In this document: positions 27,469-35,194 of the stretch, piece by piece
Position numbering within the stretch: the first letter of the stretch is position 1
How the letters are laid out: every line of letters begins with the position of its first letter
Assembly: GCF_014643535.1 (NCBI RefSeq)
Contig: NZ_BMJQ01000002.1
Location: forward strand, 248,001-312,000
Direction: 5' to 3'
DNA from: Aliidongia dinghuensis
Lineage (GTDB): Bacteria > Pseudomonadota > Alphaproteobacteria > ATCC43930 > CGMCC-115725
DNA: 64,000 nt
Program-made: the position numbers and the translations under genes
The notes under the pieces: generated by a model
The model's input: the letters and a program-made list of their open reading frames with translations, nothing else
What the model was told of the DNA's origin: nothing
Databases searched by the model: none

Positions 27469-27935
27469 GTGCGGAAATCTTCATGCGCCGGGCCATAGCA
27501 CTCTCGGTCGAGCAGGTTCGTGCCGGCGTGGGCGGCCCGTTCGGCGCGGTCATCGTCAAGGACGGCCGCATCATCGCCGAGGGCGCCAATCGCGTGACCT
27601 CGTCGCACGACCCGACCGCCCATGCCGAGATCGTGGCGATCCGCAACGCCTGCGCGGCGCTGCATGATTTCAACCTTGCCGGCTGCGAGATCTATACGAG
27701 CTGCGAGCCGTGCCCGATGTGCCTGGCGGCGATCTATTGGGCCCGGCTCGACCGCATCCATTACGGCAACGGCCGTGCCGATGCGGCGCGGATCGGCTTC
27801 GACGACGCGTTCCTCTATGACGAGATCGCGCAGCCGCTGGGCGCGCGCCGGATCCCGACGGTCCAGCTCTTGCCCGACGAGGCCGAGGCCGCCTTCGCGG
27901 CCTGGTCGGCCAAGGCGGACAAGATCCCCTACTAG
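27465..27935 (+). CDS. guaD: Guanine deaminase (cytidine deaminase-like fold)
   Basis: 156 residues of the CDA/ADAT fold. Zinc ligands are His53 in HAE and Cys83/Cys86 in PCPMC, with Glu55 as the proton shuttle. The stretch NRVTSSHDPTAHAEIVAIRN matches the GuaD branch rather than tRNA deaminases. It converts guanine to xanthine, feeding the dehydrogenase encoded before it. GTG start overlaps the xdhC stop (GTGA). A general nucleoside deaminase role is the main alternative. Confidence 0.88.
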   Translation: MSAEIFMRRAIALSVEQVRAGVGGPFGAVIVKDGRIIAEGANRVTSSHDPTAHAEIVAIRNACAALHDFNLAGCEIYTSCEPCPMCLAAIYWARLDRIHYGNGRADAARIGFDDAFLYDEIAQPLGARRIPTVQLLPDEAEAAFAAWSAKADKIPY

Positions 27936-27948
27936 CAGGTCCAAGGCG

Positions 27949-29100
27949 ATGTCCGGAGCGACGACGCCGGTCTATCTCGACTATCCGGCGACTACGCCGT
28001 GCGATCCGCGCGTGGTCGACGCCATGCTGCCGTTTTTTTCGGCAACGGCCGCCAATCCGCACAACCGGAACCATGCGCCCGGCCGGGCTGCGGCGGCGGC
28101 GATCGAGCGAGCCCGGGCCGAGGTGGCGGCGCTGATCGCGGCCCGCCCGGCGGAGATCCTGTTCACCTCGGGGGCGACCGAGGCGAACAATCTGGCGCTC
28201 AAGGGCGTCGCCCGGGCGCGCGCCGCGCGCGGCCGGCACATCGTCACCGTCGCGACCGAGCATGCCTCGGTGCTGGAGCCGCTGGAGGCACTCGCCCGCG
28301 AGGGCTGGTCCGTCACCGTGCTGCCGGTCGACGCCGGCGGCCGCGTCGACCCCGACCGGCTCGCCCGCGAGCTCCGCCCCGATACGGTGCTGGTCTCGGT
28401 CATGGCGGTGAACAACGAGATCGGCGTGATCCAGCCGCTTGGTCCAATCGGCACGCTGTGCCGGGCGCGCGGCATCCTCTTCCACAGCGATGCGGCCCAG
28501 GCGGCGGGGCGCATGCCGCTCGACGTGGACGCGCTTGAGCTCGATCTCGCGAGCGTGAGCGCCCACAAGCTCTATGGCCCGCCGGGCGTGGGCGCGCTCT
28601 ATGTCCGCTCGGCGACGGCAAGCGACCTCAAGCCGCTCATGGAGGGCGGCGGGCAGGAGCGGGGCTTGAGGCCCGGCACGCTGCCGACGCCCTTGATCGT
28701 CGGCTTCGGCCAGGCAGCCGCGCTTGCCGCGGCGGCGCTGCCGACGGAGACGGCGGAGGTCGGCCGCTTGACCCAGCGGCTCTGGCAGGGGCTGAGCCGG
28801 GCCGTGCCCGGCTTGCGCCGCAACGGCGATCCGGCACATGTGGCCCCAGGCCTGCTCAGCCTGACCTTTCCGGGCATCGACGCGACGGAGCTCATGGAGG
28901 CGCTGCCCGAGCTGGCGCTGTCGAGCGGGGCAGCCTGCCAGGCCGAGTCGGGGCTGCCGTCGCCGGTCCTGACGGCGCTCGGCCTCGATCCCGTCGCGGC
29001 GCAGGCGACGCTCAGGCTCGGGCTCGGCCGGTTCACGACCGGGGCCGAAATCGACCGCGCCGTTGCGGCGATTGCGCGGGCGGCCGCGGCGCTGGCCTGA
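27949..29100 (+). CDS. Cysteine desulfurase family protein (NifS-like)
   Basis: 383 residues, PLP-dependent class V. VYLDYPATTPCDPRVVDAML starts the fold. The cofactor Lys is in SAHKLYGPPGVGALY and the persulfide Cys is in SSGAACQAESGLPSPVL. It lies 13 bp after guaD in the xanthine dehydrogenase operon. A comparable pair is known from Rhodobacter capsulatus, where NifS4 works with XdhC to sulfurate the molybdenum cofactor, so this copy is probably dedicated to Mo-sulfido formation rather than general Fe-S assembly. That dedication is inference. Confidence 0.85.
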   Translation: MSGATTPVYLDYPATTPCDPRVVDAMLPFFSATAANPHNRNHAPGRAAAAAIERARAEVAALIAARPAEILFTSGATEANNLALKGVARARAARGRHIVTVATEHASVLEPLEALAREGWSVTVLPVDAGGRVDPDRLARELRPDTVLVSVMAVNNEIGVIQPLGPIGTLCRARGILFHSDAAQAAGRMPLDVDALELDLASVSAHKLYGPPGVGALYVRSATASDLKPLMEGGGQERGLRPGTLPTPLIVGFGQAAALAAAALPTETAEVGRLTQRLWQGLSRAVPGLRRNGDPAHVAPGLLSLTFPGIDATELMEALPELALSSGAACQAESGLPSPVLTALGLDPVAAQATLRLGLGRFTTGAEIDRAVAAIARAAAALA

Positions 29101-29112
29101 ACGGTCGCGTGC

Positions 29113-29142
29113 CCGTTCCGGCTTCCGCTGTTGCCGGAACGG
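29113..29142 (+). terminator. Hairpin downstream of the purine catabolic operon
   Basis: A 10-bp GC-rich stem (left arm ending CGTTCCGGC, right arm starting GCCGGAACG) with a 10-base loop lies 13 bp after the cysteine desulfurase stop. No T-run follows, so it may be a weak or factor-dependent terminator. It overlaps a second possible fold, the palindrome described next. Confidence 0.45.
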
Positions 29143-29146
29143 CAAC
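29130..29146. promoter_or_regulatory. GTTGCCG-N3-CGGCAAC palindrome, second copy
   Basis: GTTGCCG-GAA-CGGCAAC, the same arms and spacing as the core of the palindrome at 14159-14175. One copy lies at each end of the purine region. It could be a shared operator, or part of the terminator hairpin it overlaps. Confidence 0.35.
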
Positions 29147-29631
29147 GCGGCCCGATTGGGGCAGATCGGCGGGCAGCCTGCCGTTGAATTGACCAAGCGC
29201 GAATAGTGGGGCGGCACCGGGCGCAAAGATCCGCCAATCGTTGCCGAAACGCGTACGGCGTCGCACCCGATCGGGCAGGGCGTCGGACGGCCGCCCCTGA
29301 CCGGAATCGCTCAAGTCTGCTGCGACTTTGGCGCGACTGTGGTGCGCCGGTTACAGGGGGATGACGGCATCGCGGCGCGGGTTCATTCCGGCTCGCCGTC
29401 TGGCACGGATCCTGCTACCGATTTGTGAACGTTGCGATGAAACAAAAAAACTGTCGGGGTGGTTACTGCGCGTCGCGCAGTTCTGGGAAATGAAGGGTCG
29501 AGAAAACGGGCAGTGAAAGCTGCGCTTTGGGGAAATTGCTGAAATTGGCGAAGTGCTGCGGTCTTGCGATCCGGAGAGGTCGGGGGCCCGTGCTGCGCGC
29601 TGCTTGAATATTCAAAGACGGGGGACTGGTG
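29147..29631 (+). other. Leader and promoter region of the TonB receptor
   Basis: About 485 bp without a gene. It holds a sigma-54-type promoter (29401-29416) and three palindromes: ACTGCGC-GTC-GCGCAGT at 29465-29481, a perfect 12-mer TTGAATATTCAA at 29604-29615 next to the ribosome site, and part of the terminator upstream. A 62-codon frame at 29328-29516 has no recognisable domain and was not called. The predicted leader is about 200 bases. Confidence 0.45.
29401..29416 (+). promoter_or_regulatory. Candidate sigma-54 promoter of the TonB receptor gene
   Basis: TGGCACGGATCCTGCT matches all seven bases of the -24 element TGGCACG, then N4, then CTGC for TTGC, with exact GG-N10-GC spacing. The predicted start is near 29427, about 205 bases before the ATG. 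The -24 to -12 sequence differs from the ABC-operon candidate at one position only. Confidence 0.6.
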
Positions 29632-31959
29632 ATGAGGGGTTTTAGGCACGGGCCGGCGACGGTCCGCTGGACGGGGCTGCTGAGCGCCTGCAGCGTGTCG
29701 GCCCTGGCGCTGGCAGCTGGGCTGTCGGGGGTTGTGGGACTGGCGGGCACGGCACGGGCGCAGGATGCGACGGCTCAGGCCGGGACACAGGCGGGTGCGC
29801 AGGCGGCTGCCCCGGCGCTCGAGCAGATCGTCGTGACCGCTCAGCACAAGCCGGAATATGAGAAGGACGTGCCGCTGGCGGTGACGTCGCTCGATGCGCA
29901 GACGGTCGACAACTTGACGTCGAGCGGCGACGATATCCGTTTCCTCGCCGCCCGCGTGCCCAGCCTTAACGTCGAATCCTCGTTCGGCCGAACCTATCCG
30001 CGCTTCTATATCCGCGGCCTCGGCAATCCGGACTTCACCTACAACGCGCAGCAGCCGGTCTCGGTCGTCAGCGACGACGTGGTGCTGGAAAACCCGATCC
30101 TGAAGGCGTTCCCGGTGTTCGACGTGCAGGACGTCGAAGTGCTGCGCGGGCCGCAGGGCACGCTGTTCGGTCGCAACACGCCGGCCGGCGTGGTCAAGAT
30201 CGACACGAGGAAGCCGAACGACGATTACAGCGGCTATGTTGACCTCAGCTACGGCAACTGGAACACGGTCAATTTCAGTGGTGCCGTCGGCGGCGCCATC
30301 GTGCCGAACATCCTCGACTTCCGCGCCTCCGTGCTCGAAGAGCGGCGCGACGACTGGGTGCACAACGTCAATCCGAACACGCCCTATCACCGGGATCTCG
30401 AGGGCTATACCGATACGGCGGCCCGGCTGCAGCTGCTCTACAAGCCGACCGACACGCTCGACGCGCTCCTCGAAGTGGACGGCCGCGCGCTCGACGGCAC
30501 GGCCCGCCTGTTCCGCGCCAATATCATCCAGCCCGGCACCAACAAGCTGGTCGACGGCTTCCGCGTCGACCGGGTCGATTTCGACGGCGACAACTACCAG
30601 AACCTCGGCACCTGGGGCACGCACCTCACTGTCAACAACGACTTCGGCCCGGTGACACTGACCTCGGTCAGCGCCTATGAGCACGGCAGCGTGCGGAGCC
30701 GCGGCGACATCGACGGCGGCAATTTCAGCGCGGCCGTCGGCTCGCCGTTCCTCAGCCCCGGCTCGAACCTCTTCTCGGACGAGACGAGCGATTCCATTCC
30801 GGGTCTCGACCAGTTCACCCAGGAAGTACGCCTGCAGACGAACGGCGACGGTCCGTTCTTCAACCAGGGTGGCTTCTTCTATTTCCACGAATATCTCCGG
30901 GTCGATTCGTTCTCCTACAATACCGATGGCTCGACCGCGGTCTCGATGAACCAGACCCAGGGCACCGAGTCGTTCGGCGTGTTCGACTCCGCGACCTACA
31001 AGGTCACGGACGACCTGAAGCTCGGCGCCGGCATCCGTTTCAGCACGGATTCCAAGGACTACAACGTCGGCTGCTTCATCGGTTGCTTCAATCCGCTGAA
31101 GCCGACGCTCCATACCAACAGCTCCGACACGACGTTCGACCTGAGTGCGACCTATTCGGTCACGCCCGACATGAACGTCTACGGCCGGATCGCGACCGGC
31201 TATCTGGCGCCGGCGCTCGATGGCCGCAATGTGGAGTTCGACGGTTTCTCCGGCCCGGCGCCGCTCTCGGTCGCCAAGGCCGAGACCACGACCTCCTATG
31301 AAATCGGCCTCAAGTCGAACCTGCTCCAGCACCGGGCGAACCTGAACCTGACCGCCTATGCCTGGAACACGGACAACCTGCAGCTTGCCGCGATCGGCGG
31401 TTCGACCCAGGGCACCAACCTCCTGAACGCCAAGAGCGCCATCGGCGAGGGCTTCGAGGCCGAGTTCGAGTTCAAGCCGACCGAGCAGTGGCTCTTGACC
31501 GCGAGCGGCAGCTACAACTTCACGCAGATCCAGGATTCGAGCCTGGAGGTCTCACCCTGCAGCGCCTGCACGGTCACGAGCCCCATCGATCCGGTGACCG
31601 GCAACGTCAAGATCAACCACAACCCGCTGCCCAACGCGCCGCGCTGGGTGCTGGATGGCACGGCGCGCTACAGCATCCCGTTGAACCGGAACAACGAGGT
31701 CTATGTGCTGACCGACTGGTCCTATCGCAGCACGGAGAATTTCTTCCTCTACCAGTCGAAGGAATTCACCGGCCAGTCGCTGCTCCTGGGCGGCCTGCGC
31801 GTCGGCTATGTCGATCGCGATCGCGGGCTCGAGTTCGCGGCCTACGTGCACAACATCCTCGACAATGTGAAGGTCACGGGCGCCATCGACTTCGACAACC
31901 TGACCGGTTTCGTCAACGATCCGCGGACTTACGGCGTCGAGGTTCGTTACCGCTTCTGA
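29632..31959 (+). CDS. TonB-dependent outer-membrane receptor
   Basis: 775 residues. A long signal peptide ends at ...AGTARAQD. The plug begins at LEQIVVTAQHKPEYEKDVPL and contains VEVLRGPQGTLFGRNTPAGV. The barrel ends in VRYRF with the terminal Phe expected for an outer-membrane protein. It imports a substrate using TonB energy. The ligand is unknown, but its place between purine catabolic genes and an exported nucleoside hydrolase suggests nucleosides or nucleic-acid fragments (inference). ATG 29632 is chosen because GGGGGA lies 7-12 bases upstream; a GTG precedes it directly. Confidence 0.92.
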   Translation: MRGFRHGPATVRWTGLLSACSVSALALAAGLSGVVGLAGTARAQDATAQAGTQAGAQAAAPALEQIVVTAQHKPEYEKDVPLAVTSLDAQTVDNLTSSGDDIRFLAARVPSLNVESSFGRTYPRFYIRGLGNPDFTYNAQQPVSVVSDDVVLENPILKAFPVFDVQDVEVLRGPQGTLFGRNTPAGVVKIDTRKPNDDYSGYVDLSYGNWNTVNFSGAVGGAIVPNILDFRASVLEERRDDWVHNVNPNTPYHRDLEGYTDTAARLQLLYKPTDTLDALLEVDGRALDGTARLFRANIIQPGTNKLVDGFRVDRVDFDGDNYQNLGTWGTHLTVNNDFGPVTLTSVSAYEHGSVRSRGDIDGGNFSAAVGSPFLSPGSNLFSDETSDSIPGLDQFTQEVRLQTNGDGPFFNQGGFFYFHEYLRVDSFSYNTDGSTAVSMNQTQGTESFGVFDSATYKVTDDLKLGAGIRFSTDSKDYNVGCFIGCFNPLKPTLHTNSSDTTFDLSATYSVTPDMNVYGRIATGYLAPALDGRNVEFDGFSGPAPLSVAKAETTTSYEIGLKSNLLQHRANLNLTAYAWNTDNLQLAAIGGSTQGTNLLNAKSAIGEGFEAEFEFKPTEQWLLTASGSYNFTQIQDSSLEVSPCSACTVTSPIDPVTGNVKINHNPLPNAPRWVLDGTARYSIPLNRNNEVYVLTDWSYRSTENFFLYQSKEFTGQSLLLGGLRVGYVDRDRGLEFAAYVHNILDNVKVTGAIDFDNLTGFVNDPRTYGVEVRYRF

Positions 31960-31976
31960 TTGCGGGTGCGGCAGTG

Positions 31977-32004
31977 GGGTTCGAGCCCGAGGCGGCTCGA
32001 ACCC
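31977..32004 (+). terminator. Perfect 11-bp-stem hairpin between the TonB receptor and nucleoside hydrolase genes
   Basis: GGGTTCGAGCC and GGCTCGAACCC flank a 6-base loop, 17 bp after the receptor stop. No T-run follows. It could reduce read-through, or stabilise the 3' end of the receptor message so that the two genes are expressed at different levels. Confidence 0.55.
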
Positions 32005-32038
32005 TACGCGCCGCTGCCATTCGAGAGCTAGAGACATC

Positions 32039-33142
32039 ATGAGGTTCTTTGCGCGGCGGACGGCGCTTGCCTTCCTTGCCTTGTCGTTCGTCAGCATGGG
32101 GCTCGTCGGTCTGGTGCCGGCCCGGGCCGACCAGCCGATGCTCGTCATCCACGACAATGATTTCGTGGGGCCGGGCGGTCCAGACATCCAGCCGGCCGTC
32201 ATGCTGCTCGGCAACCCGGCGGTCCGGGTGCTGGGCTTCACGGTCGTGAGCGGCGACGGCTGGGAGCCCGAGGAGACGGCGCATCTGCTGCGCTTTCTCG
32301 AGATCGCCAAGCGCACCGACATTCCGGTCGTGCAAGGCGCGGTGTTTCCGCTGGTCAATTCGGTCGAACGCATGCGCGCCTGGGAACAGGCCTACGGCAA
32401 AATCCCGTGGAAAGGCGCCTGGAACGACCCGAAGCCGGGCGAGAATTTCCATCCGGACGATCCCTATCTCGTCCCGGACAATCCGTCGGGCAATCCCACG
32501 ACCAAGCCGGCCCCCGGCACGGCCGCCGAGTTCCTGATCCAGCAGGTGCGTGAACACCCGCACCAGGTCACGATCCTCGAGAGTGGGCCGCTCACCAACT
32601 TGGCGCTCGCGATCCGGCTCGATCCGGAATTCGCCTCGCTCGCCAAGGAGCTGGTGTTCATGGGCGGCCTCGTCGGCAACAACCCGCTGCAGGTGACCGG
32701 TGACGCCGACTTCTATTCCGACTTCAACATCCTGTTCGACCCCGAGGCGGCCCATATCGTGCTGACGGCGCCCTGGGCGAAGATCGTGTCGGTCGGCAAT
32801 GTCACGAACCAGACCATGATGACGCCGGAACTCACACAGCGCATGGCCGCGGTCAAGACACCGGTGACCGAGTTCCTGGCGAAATATGCGCAGAAGCTGC
32901 CGATGTGGGACGAGCTCACGGCCGCCGTCACGGTCGACCCGAGCCTCGTGACCAAGACGGTCGACGCCTACATGGACATCGACCTCGAGCACGGCATGCA
33001 TTACGGCCAAGCCCATGTCTGGCCCGAGGCGACCCGGCCGCACCAGGGCGAGCGCAAGGTCACGATCGTCGAGAGCGTCGATTTCGACCGCTTCTACGAC
33101 GCCTTCGTCAAGGCGGCGCAGTTTCCGGTGAAGGGGAAGTAG
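32039..33142 (+). CDS. Exported nucleoside hydrolase-family protein
   Basis: 367 residues with a Sec signal (SFVSMGLVGLVPARA, cleaved before DQ). The fold resembles inosine-uridine preferring nucleoside hydrolases: VIHDNDFVGPGGPDIQPAVM, ILESGPLTNLALAIRLDPEF, ELVFMGGLVGNN and FNILFDPEAAHIVL. The usual DxDxxxDD calcium/catalytic motif is changed to DND...PDIQ with an insertion, so activity may differ from classical enzymes. It would cleave nucleosides to base and ribose in the periplasm. It follows the TonB receptor by 79 bp and probably belongs to the same import system. Confidence 0.85.
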   Translation: MRFFARRTALAFLALSFVSMGLVGLVPARADQPMLVIHDNDFVGPGGPDIQPAVMLLGNPAVRVLGFTVVSGDGWEPEETAHLLRFLEIAKRTDIPVVQGAVFPLVNSVERMRAWEQAYGKIPWKGAWNDPKPGENFHPDDPYLVPDNPSGNPTTKPAPGTAAEFLIQQVREHPHQVTILESGPLTNLALAIRLDPEFASLAKELVFMGGLVGNNPLQVTGDADFYSDFNILFDPEAAHIVLTAPWAKIVSVGNVTNQTMMTPELTQRMAAVKTPVTEFLAKYAQKLPMWDELTAAVTVDPSLVTKTVDAYMDIDLEHGMHYGQAHVWPEATRPHQGERKVTIVESVDFDRFYDAFVKAAQFPVKGK

Positions 33143-33155
33143 GGGGCGCTCATGT

Positions 33156-33183
33156 CCCCTCGCCCGCGAGAGCGGGAGAGGGG
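33156..33183. repeat. Intergenic hairpin repeat (CCCCTC...GAGGGG type)
   Basis: A 12-bp stem with one mismatch and a GAGA loop, starting 13 bp after the nucleoside hydrolase stop. Elements of the form CCCCTC.CCCGC-GAGA-GCGGGAGAGGGG are common between genes in GC-rich proteobacteria. It may act as a terminator or be a REP-like repeat. Confidence 0.5.
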
Positions 33184-33325
33184 ACTCCGCCCGGCATCCC
33201 TGATCTTTCGCACCGACGCGCGACGGGCGGCACTTGCCCTGTGTCCTCGCCGAATGCTCTGATGCCGCGCCGGCATCGCCGGTCGAGAGTCGGGGGGCGA
33301 GGGTCGAGATGGAGCGTCGTGGCCG

Positions 33326-34672
33326 ATGAGACTCAGACTGGTTTTATCGGCCGTGGCAGCCCTTTGCGCCGTCGTGGGATGCCCGTCGTGGGCCGCGCCG
33401 TCGGAAGCTGTCCAGGCGGAGCTGCCGATCCTGTTCGTCCACGGCAACGGCGACAGCGCGGCGCTCTGGGAGACCGACATCTGGCGCTTCGAGAGCAACG
33501 GCTATGACCCGGCGCTCCTGAGTGCCATCGACTTCCCGCACCCGACGGCCAGGGCGGCTGAAGACGTGCCGGAGCCCAATCGCAGCAGCGTGGCGGACGA
33601 GCGCACGGCGCTCGCGGCGGCAGTCGACCGGGTGCTGGCGGAAACCGGCCGCTCGAAGCTCGTGCTCGTCGGCTCGTCGCGCGGCGGCTATCCGATCCGC
33701 GACTATATCCGCCATGATCGCGGCCGCGCGACCGTGGCGCTCGCGATCCTGGGCGGCACGCCCAACCACGGCGTCTTCGCCCTGCCGTTCTACAAGCGGT
33801 CCAACGAATTCAACGGCGACGGCCCGTTTCTGGAAGGGCTCAACCAACCGGCCGAGACCGATCCGGGCGTGCATTTCATGACGTTGCGCAGCGACCGTAA
33901 CGACAAGTTCGCGCAGCCGACCGGCCGCTACATCGGCTTTCCCTATGTGCCGACCTTCATCGGCCACGATGGGCCGGCGCTGGCCGGGGCGGACAATATT
34001 GTGCTGCCGGGCCTCGATCATCGCGAGGTCGCCTTCCATCGTCTGGCGTTCCGCGAAATCTATTGCGTCGTCGCCGGGCACGAACCCACGACGCTCGATC
34101 CCGTGCCGATCGACCATCCGGTGCTCGACGGCATGGTGAGCGGCTTCGAGAACGGCGCACCGACGAACCTGCCGCTTGGCGAGGCCACGGTCACGGTCTA
34201 CGCCGTCGATCCCAAAACTGGCCTTCGCCTCGGCGCGCCCGTCTGGCAGCAGACGACCGGCGCCGACGGACATTGGGGCCCGTTCACCGCCGACGGCACG
34301 GTCTATTACGAGTTCGTCGTAACGGCGCCCGGCTATCCGACGACCCATATCTTCCGCACGCCGTTCCCGCGCTCGTTCCGCTATCTGGACCTGCGCCTCG
34401 CCCCGGTCGATCCGGCCTATGCCAAGGCCGGCGCCATCGTGACGCTCACCCGCCCGCGCGGCTATCTGGCACATGGCCGCGACCGGTTCACGATCGACGG
34501 CACGGAGCCGCCGGGGGTGGAAAGCGGCGTGCCGGCGGTCGACAGCGTGACGCGCGCCTTCGAAGCCGGGCCGGCGCGCTCGGTGCCGGTCACCTTGAAC
34601 GGCGAGCACCTGACGGTGCGCACCTTCCCGCTTGGCGAGGGCCATGTCGTGTTCGCCGAATTCCACTATTGA
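33326..34672 (+). CDS. Exported alpha/beta hydrolase with C-terminal beta-sandwich domain
   Basis: 448 residues. The N-terminus is an export signal that could be cut after SWA or, less likely, lipidated at VVGC. LPILFVHGNGDSAALWETDI is the oxyanion region, and the nucleophile Ser lies in VGSSRGGYPIRDYI. The C-terminal third (LGEATVTVYAVDPKTGLRLG, then the PGYPTTHIF stretch) resembles a carboxypeptidase regulatory-like beta-sandwich. Esterase or lipase activity is likely but the substrate is unknown. It follows the exported nucleoside hydrolase, so a role in freeing or processing an imported compound is possible. Confidence 0.8.
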   Translation: MRLRLVLSAVAALCAVVGCPSWAAPSEAVQAELPILFVHGNGDSAALWETDIWRFESNGYDPALLSAIDFPHPTARAAEDVPEPNRSSVADERTALAAAVDRVLAETGRSKLVLVGSSRGGYPIRDYIRHDRGRATVALAILGGTPNHGVFALPFYKRSNEFNGDGPFLEGLNQPAETDPGVHFMTLRSDRNDKFAQPTGRYIGFPYVPTFIGHDGPALAGADNIVLPGLDHREVAFHRLAFREIYCVVAGHEPTTLDPVPIDHPVLDGMVSGFENGAPTNLPLGEATVTVYAVDPKTGLRLGAPVWQQTTGADGHWGPFTADGTVYYEFVVTAPGYPTTHIFRTPFPRSFRYLDLRLAPVDPAYAKAGAIVTLTRPRGYLAHGRDRFTIDGTEPPGVESGVPAVDSVTRAFEAGPARSVPVTLNGEHLTVRTFPLGEGHVVFAEFHY

Positions 34673-34766
34673 GAGGGTGGGGCGGAAGCCCGATTGGCAA
34701 CGGCTGGGTTCGACCCATACTTGCCCAGGCAAGCCCCCGTCCGCCTTTTTAGAAGCGGCCAAAGCT

Positions 34767-35093
34767 ATGACGATCGAGGACACCGATAAAATCGATTTTG
34801 TGACCATCAGCGATGGTGGTGAAGCCCTGCTGACGATCAGCGATCATCTCTCCTGGGACGATCAGAGCAGACACCTGCTGTTATTGCAGGAAAAGCTCAA
34901 CGCCTATCTTCGGTTCACAGAAAGTGGTGAACTTGGGCGGAAATTTCCTGAGACAATCGAGTGTCCGATAGTTTTCAATATAGTAGCAAAGTTTGAGCCT
35001 TCCGACGTCGCTAATGCGTTTCTCGCCAAGGCGAAAGAAGCGATAGATGCTGCCGGGTTCGATTTACGATTGACCGTCAGGCGATCCCATTGA
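34767..35093 (+). CDS. Small protein of the DUF6572 type
   Basis: 108 residues. VTISDGGEALLTISDHLSWD followed by HLLLLQEKLNAYLRFTESGE matches the DUF6572 pattern as I remember it. The region is less GC-rich than its neighbours, with codons such as ATA and TTA that are rare in this window, so recent transfer is possible. Members are often found near secretion or immunity genes, but nothing of that kind is adjacent here. No function is claimed. Confidence 0.7.
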   Translation: MTIEDTDKIDFVTISDGGEALLTISDHLSWDDQSRHLLLLQEKLNAYLRFTESGELGRKFPETIECPIVFNIVAKFEPSDVANAFLAKAKEAIDAAGFDLRLTVRRSH

Positions 35094-35194
35094 ATTGACG
35101 CAACGTCCGCTTTGGCTTGGCTGTTGCCACAACCGGACTGACCGGAATCCACCCATCCCAGTCCCCGCTGATTACGTCTCCAACCAGCCGGCTC

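Noticed and set aside
29328-29516. A 62-codon frame in the TonB receptor leader
   Set aside because: No recognisable domain, and it crosses the predicted sigma-54 promoter and a palindrome.
31977-32004. A TTCGAGCC stretch resembling a tRNA T-arm
   Set aside because: It is one arm of a perfect 11-bp hairpin, and no acceptor, D or anticodon stems surround it.
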